From an uncultured Eubacteriales bacterium (GTDB lineage Bacteria > Bacillota > Clostridia > Oscillospirales > Butyricicoccaceae): a stretch of DNA of 31,263 nucleotides. The DNA is taken from assembly GCA_934636325.1 (NCBI GenBank), contig CAKUAK010000035.1, forward strand, positions 1 through 31,263, given 5' to 3'. Shown piece after piece: positions 1-8,435 of this stretch. Each line of letters begins with the position of its first letter. Positions within the stretch are counted from its first letter, which is position 1. The position numbers were made by a program, and so were the translations under genes. The notes beneath the pieces were generated by a model, which did not search any database, was not told where the DNA came from, and saw only the letters and a program-made list of their open reading frames with translations.

Positions 1-6
1 GTCTTA

Positions 7-747
7 TCAGACCGAGCTGAGCCGGAGCTCGACCTCGAAAGAATACTGGTTATATTCGTATACCAGCTGCATGTACTCGACCAGCTCGCCGCCGGCGGTA
101 TAGCCGCGGCGGGTTATCGAGAGCACCGGCCAGCCCTCGGGTATGCCGAGGGCTGCGGTGACGTCGGCGTTGGCGGCATCAGCGCGGATGATCTGACGGC
201 CCTTGCCAAGTGCCAGGTTCCATTTGCTCTCGTAAAGCTGATAAATGGTGTACTTCTCGACATCCGAGCGGGTCAGATGCTCGCCGTATTTGAAAGGAAG
301 ATATATCTCGGCATAGGCTGTGCGGACATCCTGCATGATGTGTATGCGGCGGATATGGAGGCACTTTTTACCGAGATCCCGGCGCAGATCGGCGTCGAAA
401 TGCTCGGGCGTATCGATGATCTCGAAGCTCTCGACCTCTACTCTGGCCGAAAGATGGCTGTCGGAGATAATATTCTCGACGCCGGTCAGCCTTGTCAGGT
501 TGTCCTGAAGCACGGTGTTCTTGACGAAGGTACCCTTGCCTTGGGCCACGTCGAGCAGCCCCTGCTGGGTAAGGATGGCTATGGCCTTGCGGATGGTGAT
601 AAGGCTTACCCCAAAGCGCTTTGCCAGCTGTGAATGGGTGCCGATATTGCCCGACGGAGCGTATTTTTTGTCGAGTATCTCGTCCTTGAGTATCGACGCG
701 ATCTGCTCGTACATCGGTACGCTGGAGTTTTTATTGACCAAGCTCAT
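7..747 (-). CDS. GntR/HutC-family transcriptional regulator
   Basis: A DNA-binding regulator of about 246 residues. The first ~75 residues form a GntR winged helix (pattern PMYEQIASILKDEI, then a helix-turn-helix around SQLAKRFGVSLITIRKAI). Residues ~95-245 look like a UTRA effector-binding domain, which places it in the HutC branch; these usually sense a small metabolite of the operon they control. It is the last gene visible in the minus-strand operon, 40 nt after the aminotransferase gene, and would be co-transcribed with the transporter, so autoregulation is likely (inference). The start is uncertain: ATG at 747 is preceded by GAGG only 2 nt away, and GTG at 750 is directly upstream in frame. 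The stop is TGA, 6 nt from the window edge. The ligand cannot be deduced; a substrate or breakdown product of the operon is the reasonable guess. Confidence 0.9.
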   Translation of the reverse strand: MSLVNKNSSVPMYEQIASILKDEILDKKYAPSGNIGTHSQLAKRFGVSLITIRKAIAILTQQGLLDVAQGKGTFVKNTVLQDNLTRLTGVENIISDSHLSARVEVESFEIIDTPEHFDADLRRDLGKKCLHIRRIHIMQDVRTAYAEIYLPFKYGEHLTRSDVEKYTIYQLYESKWNLALGKGRQIIRADAANADVTAALGIPEGWPVLSITRRGYTAGGELVEYMQLVYEYNQYSFEVELRLSSV

Positions 748-787
748 CACCTCACATTAATTAGAGTAAAGCCGGGCGGAGGGGATG

Positions 788-2011
788 TCAAGCCAAAGTT
801 GAAAGCACATCGCCTATTATGGCGGCCATTTTGCCGATCTGCTCTTCGGTGACGGTATAGGGCGGCTTGAGCATGAAGGAGTTGTTGGCCGAGGGCGAGA
901 CCAGAAGTCCGCGCTCTTTGAAGGCCGGGACGGCCTTTTTGAGGCTGTCGGCGCTTTCAAGCTCGACGGCGCAGGCCAGACCGGCACAGCGAACGGCCTT
1001 GACACAGGAACAGCCGGAGCGCAGCTCTTCAAGCTTTTCGGCCATGAGGGCCGAGACCTTTTTGACATGGTCCAGCAGGCCGTTTTCAAGCAGCTCTTCG
1101 AATACGGCGCAGGAGGCGGCCGAGGCCAGCGCGTCGTCGCCGGCGCCGCCGGTCAGAGCATGGAGATATTTTTCTTCGGGCAGGATGGCGGTCAGCAGGG
1201 CGCTTATGTGCAGGCCGTTGCCGAGGCCTTTGCCGAGGAGCAGCATATCGGGGCTGAGGCCCTCGCTGGGATAGCGGTAAAGGTCGCCGGTGCGTCCCAT
1301 GCCGCTCTGGATCTCGTCGACGATGAAGAGGGCGCCGCGGGCGTGGGCCCAGTCCTGAAGCCTGCGCAGCCAGCCGTGGGGCGGGATGATGACGCCGCTG
1401 CCCTGATAGGGCTCGACGATGACGGCGGCGATATCGTCGGCCGATTCGTACTTTATCTTTTTGTCGAGAAAATCAAAATAATCCATGCCGCCGATCCTTC
1501 CGTTCTCGTCGAAGGGGGCGTGTCCGGCGTCGGGATAAGGGGCAAAGACAGTGCCGGGGCAGACCGGGCCGTAAAGGGTCTTGCGCTTGGGCAGGCCCGA
1601 CATCGAGGCGCTGAGGTGCGTACGGCCGTGGATGCTGTTCCAGAAGGAGAGGACCTCGCTTTTGCCCGTGATCTTCTGGGCCAGCTTGACGGCCCATTCG
1701 GTCGTCTCCGAGCCGGAGGAGGTCAGATGTATGCCCTTGAAGGCATGGCCGGTGGTGCGGTCGAGATAGCCGTAGAGCTCGAGCTTATCGTCGGAGTATC
1801 CGCGTTTGCCCGATGTGACGCCGCCTAGCGCCTTTGTCATGCGGTCGATGAAGTGGCGGTCGTTCTGGCCGAGGACGACACATATCTCGTTGAAATCGAG
1901 GTATTCCTTGCCGTCGGAGGTCATCATAGAAGCACCGCTGCCCGAGACGAGGTCGAGCCTTTTTGTGTGGCTGACCGGCCTGAGAAGATCAAGATTTTCG
2001 ATATTTTCCAT
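788..2011 (-). CDS. Class III PLP-dependent aminotransferase
   Basis: A 407-residue fold-type I aminotransferase related to 4-aminobutyrate/ornithine/glutamate-semialdehyde enzymes; cytosolic. Visible landmarks: SGSET near 99-103 (phosphate binding), SIHGRT near 126-131, VDEIQSG near 231-237 with the cofactor-binding Asp and the Gln typical of the class, and LLLGKGLGNG near 257-266, where Lys261 is the expected Schiff-base lysine. Length is normal and nothing catalytic is missing. It lies 9 nt downstream of the creatininase-family gene and 40 nt upstream of the regulator gene, with an AAGGTG ribosome site. In this context it probably moves an amino group off an omega-amino compound released from the imported substrate (inference). 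The exact amino donor cannot be read from sequence. The stop codon is TGA, which shows that TGA terminates in this genome. Confidence 0.92.
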   Translation of the reverse strand: MENIENLDLLRPVSHTKRLDLVSGSGASMMTSDGKEYLDFNEICVVLGQNDRHFIDRMTKALGGVTSGKRGYSDDKLELYGYLDRTTGHAFKGIHLTSSGSETTEWAVKLAQKITGKSEVLSFWNSIHGRTHLSASMSGLPKRKTLYGPVCPGTVFAPYPDAGHAPFDENGRIGGMDYFDFLDKKIKYESADDIAAVIVEPYQGSGVIIPPHGWLRRLQDWAHARGALFIVDEIQSGMGRTGDLYRYPSEGLSPDMLLLGKGLGNGLHISALLTAILPEEKYLHALTGGAGDDALASAASCAVFEELLENGLLDHVKKVSALMAEKLEELRSGCSCVKAVRCAGLACAVELESADSLKKAVPAFKERGLLVSPSANNSFMLKPPYTVTEEQIGKMAAIIGDVLSTLA

Positions 2012-2020
2012 GTTATCACC

Positions 2021-2779
2021 TTATTCCTTAAGATCGCAGGGTTCCCACTTTATGAACTCTTCAAGGAAGGCCACAAGGTCGCTTACCTGCGCGTCGAGGA
2101 TGGCCTTGCCCTTTTCGGCGGTGGCCAGCGTGCTGTTGCCGTTTATACCGTGGGGGGTGCACATGCGGTTGGGGAAATAGATCTTTTCGACGCCGTTTAC
2201 ATTGGCGCCGGGGAAGAAGGCCGAGTATTCCTCGACCGTCTTGTCCATATGGACAAGCTCGGGACGCAGATAGAGGATGGCAGATGTCTCGCCCTCGTCG
2301 CCGTGGCCGCCGCGCTTCTGGCTGCATATAGCCTTTTCGGTCTCGCGGGCCAGGCCGGTGCAGTCGGATACGGCGACCTTGACGTCGTATTCGTTGTTCA
2401 TCGTCAGGGCCAGCAGCTTGAGGGGGATGTGGGTCGAAACGCCGTCGTCGATGATAAGGAACTTGCGGACGCCGAAGCGGACGAAGCTGAGCAGGATATC
2501 CTTTACATAATCGGTGAAGTGGTTATAGTCGACGCTGACAGAGCCCTTCCATTTGATGAATGCCGGGAAATAGGCATAGGGCACGGTTGGCAGGGTCAGC
2601 ACGTCGCAGCGCTTTGTCACCTCGCGTCCGAGATAGTCGGCGACCAGATAGTCGGTGCCCATGGGAAGATGGTCGCCGTGCTCCTTCGAGCCGCCGCCGA
2701 TGGGCAGGACGACGACCGTGTTTTCATTGATGAGATCCTTGCACTGCTGATATGTCAGTTCGCTTATGAAATGTCCCAT
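2021..2779 (-). CDS. Creatininase-family metal-dependent amidohydrolase (non-canonical motifs)
   Basis: A 252-residue member of the creatininase/MftE/ArfB fold, which hydrolyses amide or cyclic amide bonds with divalent metals. The N-terminal metal motif is present in altered form: SKEHGDHLPMGTD at residues 31-43, against the usual EQHGxHLPxGTD, so Glu33 sits one place later than the canonical Glu; His34 and Asp43 align. The usual NGHGGN segment is replaced by DDGVST at residues 111-116, losing the usual His, though His117 is adjacent. The third motif, HGDEGETS (159-166), matches HAGExETS. It is therefore a divergent branch, and creatinine should not be assumed as substrate. The gene has an AAGGAG ribosome site, follows oppF by 14 nt and precedes the aminotransferase by 9 nt. 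Likely role: opening an amide or lactam bond before transamination (inference). Confidence 0.85.
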   Translation of the reverse strand: MGHFISELTYQQCKDLINENTVVVLPIGGGSKEHGDHLPMGTDYLVADYLGREVTKRCDVLTLPTVPYAYFPAFIKWKGSVSVDYNHFTDYVKDILLSFVRFGVRKFLIIDDGVSTHIPLKLLALTMNNEYDVKVAVSDCTGLARETEKAICSQKRGGHGDEGETSAILYLRPELVHMDKTVEEYSAFFPGANVNGVEKIYFPNRMCTPHGINGNSTLATAEKGKAILDAQVSDLVAFLEEFIKWEPCDLKE

Positions 2780-2793
2780 AATTTATATCTCCT

Positions 2794-3753
2794 TTATCGG
2801 TTTATTTTTTCAAGCAGATGGCATGCCGCCATATGTCCCGGCTCGATCTCGCGCAGCGAGGGGGCCTGACCGCGGCAGATATCCTCGGCATAGGGGCAGC
2901 GGGAAGAGAACTTGCAGCCCGGGGGAGGGTCCATCGGGTTGGGTATCTCGCCCTCGAGCTTTATGCGGGTGCCCGAGCGGCGGTGTCCGACGTCGGGTAT
3001 GGCCGAGAAGAGGGCCTTTGTATAGGGGTGCAGCGGCTTCTCGTAAAGAGGGCCGGAATCGCAGACCTCGACGAGAGAGCCGAGGTACATGACGCCGATC
3101 CTGTCGGAGATATGGCGCACCATCGAAAGATCGTGGGAGATGAAGAGATATGTCAGCCCCAGCTCCTGCTGAAGGTCGATCATGAGGTTTATGACCTGGG
3201 CCTGGATAGAGACGTCGAGGGCGGCGATGGGCTCGTCGCAGACGATGAACTCGGGCTCCATGGCAAGGGCGCGGGCGATGCCGATCCTCTGGCGCTGGCC
3301 GCCCGAAAGCTCGTGGGGGAAGCGGGAGGCAAAATCGGGGGTCAGGCCGACCTTATAGAGCAGGCCGCGGACGATATCCTCGCGCTCGGCCGCCGTATGG
3401 TCGAAATGGACCTTCATGCCCTCTTCGATTATCGTGCCGATGGTCATGCGGGGGTCAAGGCAGGAATAGGGGTCCTGAAAGATCATCTGGTTGAAGCGCT
3501 TGAAGTCCTTCTGCTCGCGCCTGTCCAGCTCCGACATATCCTTGCCCTTATAGAGTATCGTGCCCGAGGTGCGGGGATAGATTCCAAGCAGCGTGCGGCC
3601 GCAGGTCGTCTTGCCGCAGCCAGATTCGCCGACCAGGCTGAAGGTCTCGCCCCGGGCTATCTGAAAGGTGACGTCGTCGACCGCCTTGACGATGCCGCGC
3701 TTGGCGGGAAAATAGCGCTTAAGATTTTTTACATCATAAAGTATATCACTCAT
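2794..3753 (-). CDS. Oligopeptide/dipeptide ABC transporter ATPase, OppF/DppF type
   Basis: A 319-residue cytoplasmic nucleotide-binding subunit. Walker A is GESGCGKT (~residues 38-45), the Q-loop is MIFQDPYSCLDP, the signature is LSGGQRQRIGIA, Walker B is FIVCDEPIAALD and the switch His is in FISHDLSMVRH. The C-terminal oligopeptide-transporter extension carries the usual CKFSSRCPYAEDIC cysteine segment. It pairs with the neighbouring OppD-type ATPase to drive peptide-class import. Its ATG overlaps the end of oppD by 8 nt (the oppD TGA lies inside ATGAGTGA), a sign of translational coupling. All catalytic motifs are intact. The peptide-transporter class is clear; the actual substrate is not. 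Confidence 0.95.
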   Translation of the reverse strand: MSDILYDVKNLKRYFPAKRGIVKAVDDVTFQIARGETFSLVGESGCGKTTCGRTLLGIYPRTSGTILYKGKDMSELDRREQKDFKRFNQMIFQDPYSCLDPRMTIGTIIEEGMKVHFDHTAAEREDIVRGLLYKVGLTPDFASRFPHELSGGQRQRIGIARALAMEPEFIVCDEPIAALDVSIQAQVINLMIDLQQELGLTYLFISHDLSMVRHISDRIGVMYLGSLVEVCDSGPLYEKPLHPYTKALFSAIPDVGHRRSGTRIKLEGEIPNPMDPPPGCKFSSRCPYAEDICRGQAPSLREIEPGHMAACHLLEKINR

Positions 3754-4771
3754 TTGCCTTTCCTCCTATGCCCGTGGGGGGATCTATCTTGGGCGCGTTG
3801 GGATGCAGCAGCCAGCAGGCGGCGCTGTGGGTGTCGGAAAGCGGGACCTCGGCGGGACGCTGCTTTTTGCATATCGGCATGCAGTATTCGCATCTGGCGG
3901 CAAAGGGGCAGCATTCGAGGGGCAGCAGCAGGTCGGGCGGCGTGCCCTTCAGGGAATAGAGTTTGCTCTTCTGTTCGAGAGCCATGCCGGGTATCGAATT
4001 GAGCAGCGCCCATGTATAGGGATGACGGGGGGAATGGAATATCTCGTCGACTGTGCCGCGCTCGGCGATCGAGCCGGCATACATGACCTGGACCCTGTCG
4101 GCAAAATCGGAAACTATGCCGAGATCGTGGGTGACAAGTATGACCGACATGCCGAAGCGATCCTTGAGGGAGGTCAGAAGATCCATCAGCTGGGCCTGGA
4201 TCGTGACGTCAAGGGCGGTCGTCGGCTCGTCGGCGATGAGCAGCGAGGGCTGCATGGCAAGGGCGATGGCTATCATGACCCTCTGGCGCATGCCGCCCGA
4301 AAGCTGGTGGGGATAGCATTTGAGACGCTCGTCGGGATTGGGTATCTCGACAAGCTCGAGCAGCTCTTTTGCCCGGGCCATGGCCTGCGGCCTTGTCATC
4401 TTCGAGTGGGTGCGGATATTTTCGACGATCTGGCTGCCGACCGTCATGGTCGGGTTGAGCGAGGTCATCGAGTCCTGAAAGATCATGGCGATCTCGCTTC
4501 CGCGTATCTCGTTGAGACGCTTTTTGCTCATGGTCGTTATCTCTTCGCCCTTGAAGCTGATGCTCGAACCCTCCTTGATGACGGCGGTGGTGCGGCCCAG
4601 AAGGCGCATTATGCTCTTGGAGGTGACCGTCTTGCCGCAGCCCGATTCGCCGACCATGGCAAGGGTCTCGCGCTCGCCGACGCTGAAGGAGACGTTCCTG
4701 ACCGCCTTTACCTCGCCGGCGTAGGACATGAAGGATACGTTGAGATCCTTTACATTCAATAATTCAGCCAT
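3746..4771 (-). CDS. Oligopeptide/dipeptide ABC transporter ATPase, OppD/DppD type
   Basis: A 341-residue ATPase, partner of the OppF-type subunit. Motifs: Walker A GESGCGKT, Q-loop IFQDSMTSLNP, signature LSGGMRQRVMIA, Walker B LLIADEPTTALD, H-loop LVTHDLGIVSDFAD. The C-terminus has a cysteine-rich segment (CCPFAARCEYCMPIC), which in some Dpp systems is reported to hold an iron-sulfur cluster. I place the start at ATG 4769-4771 (MAELLNV) because GGAGGT lies 6 nt upstream. The frame is open another 15 codons upstream into oppC, but the extension does not resemble the family. The start lies 4 nt after the oppC stop, and the gene ends inside oppF with TGA. Intact. Confidence 0.95.
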   Translation of the reverse strand: MAELLNVKDLNVSFMSYAGEVKAVRNVSFSVGERETLAMVGESGCGKTVTSKSIMRLLGRTTAVIKEGSSISFKGEEITTMSKKRLNEIRGSEIAMIFQDSMTSLNPTMTVGSQIVENIRTHSKMTRPQAMARAKELLELVEIPNPDERLKCYPHQLSGGMRQRVMIAIALAMQPSLLIADEPTTALDVTIQAQLMDLLTSLKDRFGMSVILVTHDLGIVSDFADRVQVMYAGSIAERGTVDEIFHSPRHPYTWALLNSIPGMALEQKSKLYSLKGTPPDLLLPLECCPFAARCEYCMPICKKQRPAEVPLSDTHSAACWLLHPNAPKIDPPTGIGGKANE

Positions 4772-4775
4772 TTTC

Positions 4776-5690
4776 TTACCTCCGCAGCTTGGGATCGAGT
4801 GCGTCGCGCAGACCATCGCCCATAAGGGTGAAGCAGAGCATGGTCAGGGCGATGAAAAGCGAGGGGAACAACATCATATACGGATAGAAGAGGATAGAGT
4901 TCTGTCCGGCCGATGCCAGCGCGCCCCAGCTGGTGTTTGGGGGCTGTACGCCCAGGCCGACGTAGCTTAAAAACGCTTCGCTGAAGATGAAGCCCGGTAT
5001 ACGGAAAGTGATATTAACAATAATAATACTTATTGTATTCGGGATCATATGCCTTACGACGATATTGAGGGGAGAAACGCCCATGACGCGGGCCGCCATT
5101 ACATATTCAGAGCGGCTTATCTGAAGCATCTGAGAGCGCACCAGCCTGGCGATGGGGCACCAGCCGGTTATCGTCATTGCGAAGAGAAGGGTGGGGATGC
5201 TGCTGCTGTCGAGAACGATAGAAAGCATTATTACGACCAGCAGGTTGGGGACCGAGGACAGAACCTCGACAATGCGCATCATCAGCATATCGACCCATCC
5301 GCCAAAGTAGGCGGCGATGCCGCCGTAGATACAGCCGATGACGGCGACGACAAAAGAGCCGATGACGCCGATGGCGATCGAGACCCGGCCGCCCTGCCAT
5401 ACGCGGGTAAAGAGGTCGCGGCCCAGGTCGTCGGTTCCGAACCAGTGGGCGGCCGAAGGCCACTGCTTGCGGGAGGGCAGATCCTGCTTGGAGTAATCAT
5501 AGGGGCTGACCATCGGGACGACGACGGTCATAAGTATCATGGCACAGAGAAGAAAGAAGGCAAAAACGGCCACTTTGTTCTGGCGGAAGCGTCGCATGGC
5601 GTCGCCCCAGTATGTCACCGGCTTGCGGGCAAAGCTCTCTGTCGCGCTGTCGTCGACGCCGACGATGGTAAAATCATTATCTTCAAACAT
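4776..5690 (-). CDS. Oligopeptide/dipeptide ABC transporter permease, OppC/DppC type
   Basis: A 304-residue inner-membrane permease. After a ~35-residue cytoplasmic N-terminus there is a first membrane segment (AVFAFFLLCAMILMTVVVPM), an extracytoplasmic loop with the family phrase HWFGTDDLGRD, and then five more hydrophobic segments. The EAA-type loop that contacts the ATPase is visible as YVMAARVMGVSPLNIVVRHM. An AAAGGAGG ribosome site overlaps the end of oppB 15 nt upstream. The protein looks intact and should form the channel with OppB, which is broken in this assembly. Confidence 0.95.
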   Translation of the reverse strand: MFEDNDFTIVGVDDSATESFARKPVTYWGDAMRRFRQNKVAVFAFFLLCAMILMTVVVPMVSPYDYSKQDLPSRKQWPSAAHWFGTDDLGRDLFTRVWQGGRVSIAIGVIGSFVVAVIGCIYGGIAAYFGGWVDMLMMRIVEVLSSVPNLLVVIMLSIVLDSSSIPTLLFAMTITGWCPIARLVRSQMLQISRSEYVMAARVMGVSPLNIVVRHMIPNTISIIIVNITFRIPGFIFSEAFLSYVGLGVQPPNTSWGALASAGQNSILFYPYMMLFPSLFIALTMLCFTLMGDGLRDALDPKLRR

Positions 5691-5705
5691 TCGGCTTTGC
5701 CTCCT

Positions 5706-6635
5706 TTAATTATCATTCGACAGGCGGATGCGGGGGTCGATGAGGGCCAGCAGGATATCGCATATCAGCATCGAGAGGATATAGACGCCGGTAAAAATGA
5801 TATTGAGGCCGAGCACCACCGAATAGTCGCGGTCGTTGATGGCGCTTATGAAATACTTGCCGAGGCCGGGAAGGGCGAAGATCGACTCGACGATGAACGA
5901 GCCGGAAAAGATGCCGGCGACCGAGCTGCATATCATCGTTATGCAGGGCAGGAAGGAATTGCGCAGAACATGGCGCATGACTATCTTGAACTGGTTGACA
6001 CCCTTGGCCTCGGCCGTCAGTATATAATCCTGATTGGTGACGTCGAGGACGCTGGAGCGCATATAGCGCGCATAGCTGGCGATGGGTCCGAGACACATGC
6101 AGGCGACGGGCAGCACCATATGGCTGGCCGTGCCCCAGCCGGTCGTGGGGAAAATGGGGAAGGTGACGGTAAAGACATACTGCAATACGGCGGCCATAAC
6201 AAAGGTTGGGATGGTCGTGCCCAGAAGGGCGATGACCATTATGACCTTATCCGACCACTTATTGCGGTTTAAGGCGGCGACGATGCCGAGGATGATGCCG
6301 ATGGTGAATCCGATCATCAGGGCGATGCCGCCGACGGCGCCCGAAACGGGGGCATAGTTTTTAACGATATCGACGACCTTTCAGCCCGGATAACGCAGCG
6401 ACGAGCCAAGGTCGCCGGCCAGCAGCTGCTTTAAAAAGCGGACATACTGGACGCCGATCGGCTGGTCGAAGCCGTATCTGGCAAGATAGGCGTCGCGGGT
6501 CTCTTCGGGCAGATCCTGCACCATCGAGGTTATCGGGTCGCCCGGTATCGAATGGACCAGAAAGAAGGTTATTGATACAACGGCGAAAAGGACAAGGAGC
6601 ATGTAGCCCAGCCTTTTCAGGATAAACTTTGACAT
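5706..6635 (-). pseudogene. Peptide ABC transporter permease, OppB/DppB type, interrupted by an in-frame TGA
   Basis: The locus would encode a 309-residue OppB-type permease, but codon 85 (6381-6383) is TGA. The first part (84 residues) has the first membrane segment and HSIPGDPI, ending at SSLRYPG. After the stop the same frame continues KVVDIVKNYAPVSG and then the remaining membrane segments and the EAA loop (AEAKGVNQFKIVMRHVLRN). No base is gained or lost, so this is a nonsense codon and not a frameshift. CGA or AGA (Arg) to TGA would be a single-base change and fits the family. TGA is the real stop of oppD, the aminotransferase gene and the regulator gene here, so recoding is unlikely. 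Start: AAGGAG 7 nt before ATG 6635. Either the transporter is dead, the strain population is mixed, or a base is wrong. Confidence 0.85.
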
Positions 6636-6663
6636 TGGTCGGCTCCTTCGTGCGGTATATGTA

Positions 6664-6688
6664 CGGCGGGGGCCGGAGGCCCCCGCCG
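6664..6688 (-). promoter_or_regulatory. GC-rich intercistronic hairpin between binding-protein and oppB genes
   Basis: A perfect 11-bp stem (6664-6674 with 6678-6688) and a 3-nt loop. In the minus direction no run of T follows, so it is not a classic terminator. Such hairpins after binding-protein genes commonly protect the upstream mRNA and lower permease expression. Confidence 0.6.
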
Positions 6689-6719
6689 GTGGAAGCTTGA
6701 GCGGATCTGAGGGTTTGCG

Positions 6720-8384
6720 TTATCTGCCCGACGTATAGATCCTTGTCAGGCCTGTCGTGTCGAAAGTATTGGCGTCAAGGCCCTGTACGTAATTGTAATA
6801 GAACCTGCGGTTGGCCGTGAAGTAAACGGGGGCGATGGCGGCGTCCTCGATCAGGAGCTTTTCGGCCTGGGCGTAAAGGTCGAGCCTTTCCTTCTCGTCA
6901 AGGGTCTGGGCGGCCTTGGAGACCAGCTGCTTGTATTCGTTGTTGATCCAGCGGGACTGTCCGCCGACCTTTGTTGCCCAGCGGCTGAGCTGGAACTGGG
7001 GCTCGACGTTGGCGCCCCAGCTTGTGGAGGCCATCTGGTACTTGCCCTGTCCGACGTTGCTCATATGCGTCGAGCTGTCGTTGAACTCAAGCTCGACCTT
7101 GCAGCCGAGGGCATCCTGCCACATCGACTGATAAAGCTCGGCATATGTCCTTGCGGCGGCCGTCGTTGCGCCCCAGGAAAGTGTGACCGTAAGGGTCGAG
7201 GGATCGCTGCCCAGTCCGGCCTCTTCCATGCCTTCGATCAGCAGGGCCTTGGGATCGGGGTTGGCTTCCTTGATGGCCAGAAGGGGCTCTTCGACGTTTT
7301 CGCGGTAATTAAGATCGCCGACAGAGCACTCAGAGGGGATAAGGCCATAGGCCGGTGTGGCCGTGCCGTTGGTGATGACCTCTGCCAGAGAATCCCTGTC
7401 AAGGGCCAGCGAGAAGGCCTGACGGATCTTGGCGTTGGAGAAGGTGCTGTCCTCGCAGTTGAATACGATCATAAGGGTGCGGCCGGCGGGGATAAGGATC
7501 TCGCTCATGTCGTCGCGGCCCTGGAACTTGTTGACATAGTCGCTGTCGGAGACATTGAGATAGTCAAGCGTGCCGTTCTCGAAGGAAGCAAGCTGGGCGT
7601 TGCTGTCGGGGATGATGTTGAGGGTGACGTTCTGGAGCTTGATGTTGTCGGCGTCCCAGTACTTCTCGTTCTTCTCCAGCTTGATGTCGCTGTTATGTGT
7701 CCAGGAAGCAAGGGTGAAGGGGCCGCAGGAGAGGAACTTGTCGGCCTCTGTGCCGAGGGTATCGCCGTACTTTTCGGCAATGTCGGCGCGGAGGGGGAAG
7801 AAGTCGGCCGTCGAGAGCAGGGTGACGTTAAGGGAGCCCAGCTCAAGAACAAGGGTCTTGTCGTCGGAAGCCGTGGCGCCGATATCATCGACCGAAGCCT
7901 CGCCGTTAAAGGCGGCCTCGAAGTTCTTTATCGAATAATAGTCGCTGGCGAAGGCAAAGGCGTTGTTGGGATCGGCCTGGCGCTTGAGGGCTGTGACATA
8001 GTCCTCTGCCGTGACGGGCTGGCCGTCGCTCCAGTAGTTTTCGCGGAGATGGAAGGTGTATGTCAGGCCATCCTCGGAGACATCCCAGCTCTTTGCGCCG
8101 GCGCCGACGACAACGCCGTCCTCGATCCTTGTAAGAGGCTCGAGAACATTAAAGAAAAGCGTGCGGTCGGCGATGCCGAGAAAGCGTGCGACATCGAGGA
8201 TAGAGGGCTCTGCGGTGTGCAGGATGGTGAGGGTCTGGACTTCGTCGGGCGTGCCCGGCTCGGTCTGGGTGTTGTTTTCTTCCTGACCCTTGTTGGGGTC
8301 GTCTGTTGTGTCCGACTGCCCGCAGGCGGCGAACATGCCGCATATCATTATAAGTGACAGCAGCAGTGCAAGAGTTCTTTTCAT
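6720..8384 (-). CDS. Family 5 extracellular solute-binding lipoprotein (peptide class)
   Basis: A 554-residue secreted lipoprotein that captures the substrate for the Opp/Dpp-type transporter. The N-terminus is a lipoprotein signal: MKRTLALLLSLIMICG followed by the lipobox FAAC, whose Cys would be lipidated. A Ser/Thr/Glu-rich linker follows, then the SBP family 5 body (TAEPSILDVARFLG; YTFHLRENYWSDGQPVTAEDY is the family signature region). I choose ATG 8384 because AGGAG lies 9 nt upstream; the in-frame ATG at 8411 has no ribosome site and adds nine residues before the signal peptide. It precedes oppB by 84 nt containing a strong hairpin. The family binds peptides, nickel, heme or opines, so the ligand is open. 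Confidence 0.95.
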   Translation of the reverse strand: MKRTLALLLSLIMICGMFAACGQSDTTDDPNKGQEENNTQTEPGTPDEVQTLTILHTAEPSILDVARFLGIADRTLFFNVLEPLTRIEDGVVVGAGAKSWDVSEDGLTYTFHLRENYWSDGQPVTAEDYVTALKRQADPNNAFAFASDYYSIKNFEAAFNGEASVDDIGATASDDKTLVLELGSLNVTLLSTADFFPLRADIAEKYGDTLGTEADKFLSCGPFTLASWTHNSDIKLEKNEKYWDADNIKLQNVTLNIIPDSNAQLASFENGTLDYLNVSDSDYVNKFQGRDDMSEILIPAGRTLMIVFNCEDSTFSNAKIRQAFSLALDRDSLAEVITNGTATPAYGLIPSECSVGDLNYRENVEEPLLAIKEANPDPKALLIEGMEEAGLGSDPSTLTVTLSWGATTAAARTYAELYQSMWQDALGCKVELEFNDSSTHMSNVGQGKYQMASTSWGANVEPQFQLSRWATKVGGQSRWINNEYKQLVSKAAQTLDEKERLDLYAQAEKLLIEDAAIAPVYFTANRRFYYNYVQGLDANTFDTTGLTRIYTSGR

Positions 8385-8435
8385 TGCTTGGGTCTCCTTT
8401 TCCTTTTTCATTTTTGCTTTTTGATATATGTGATA

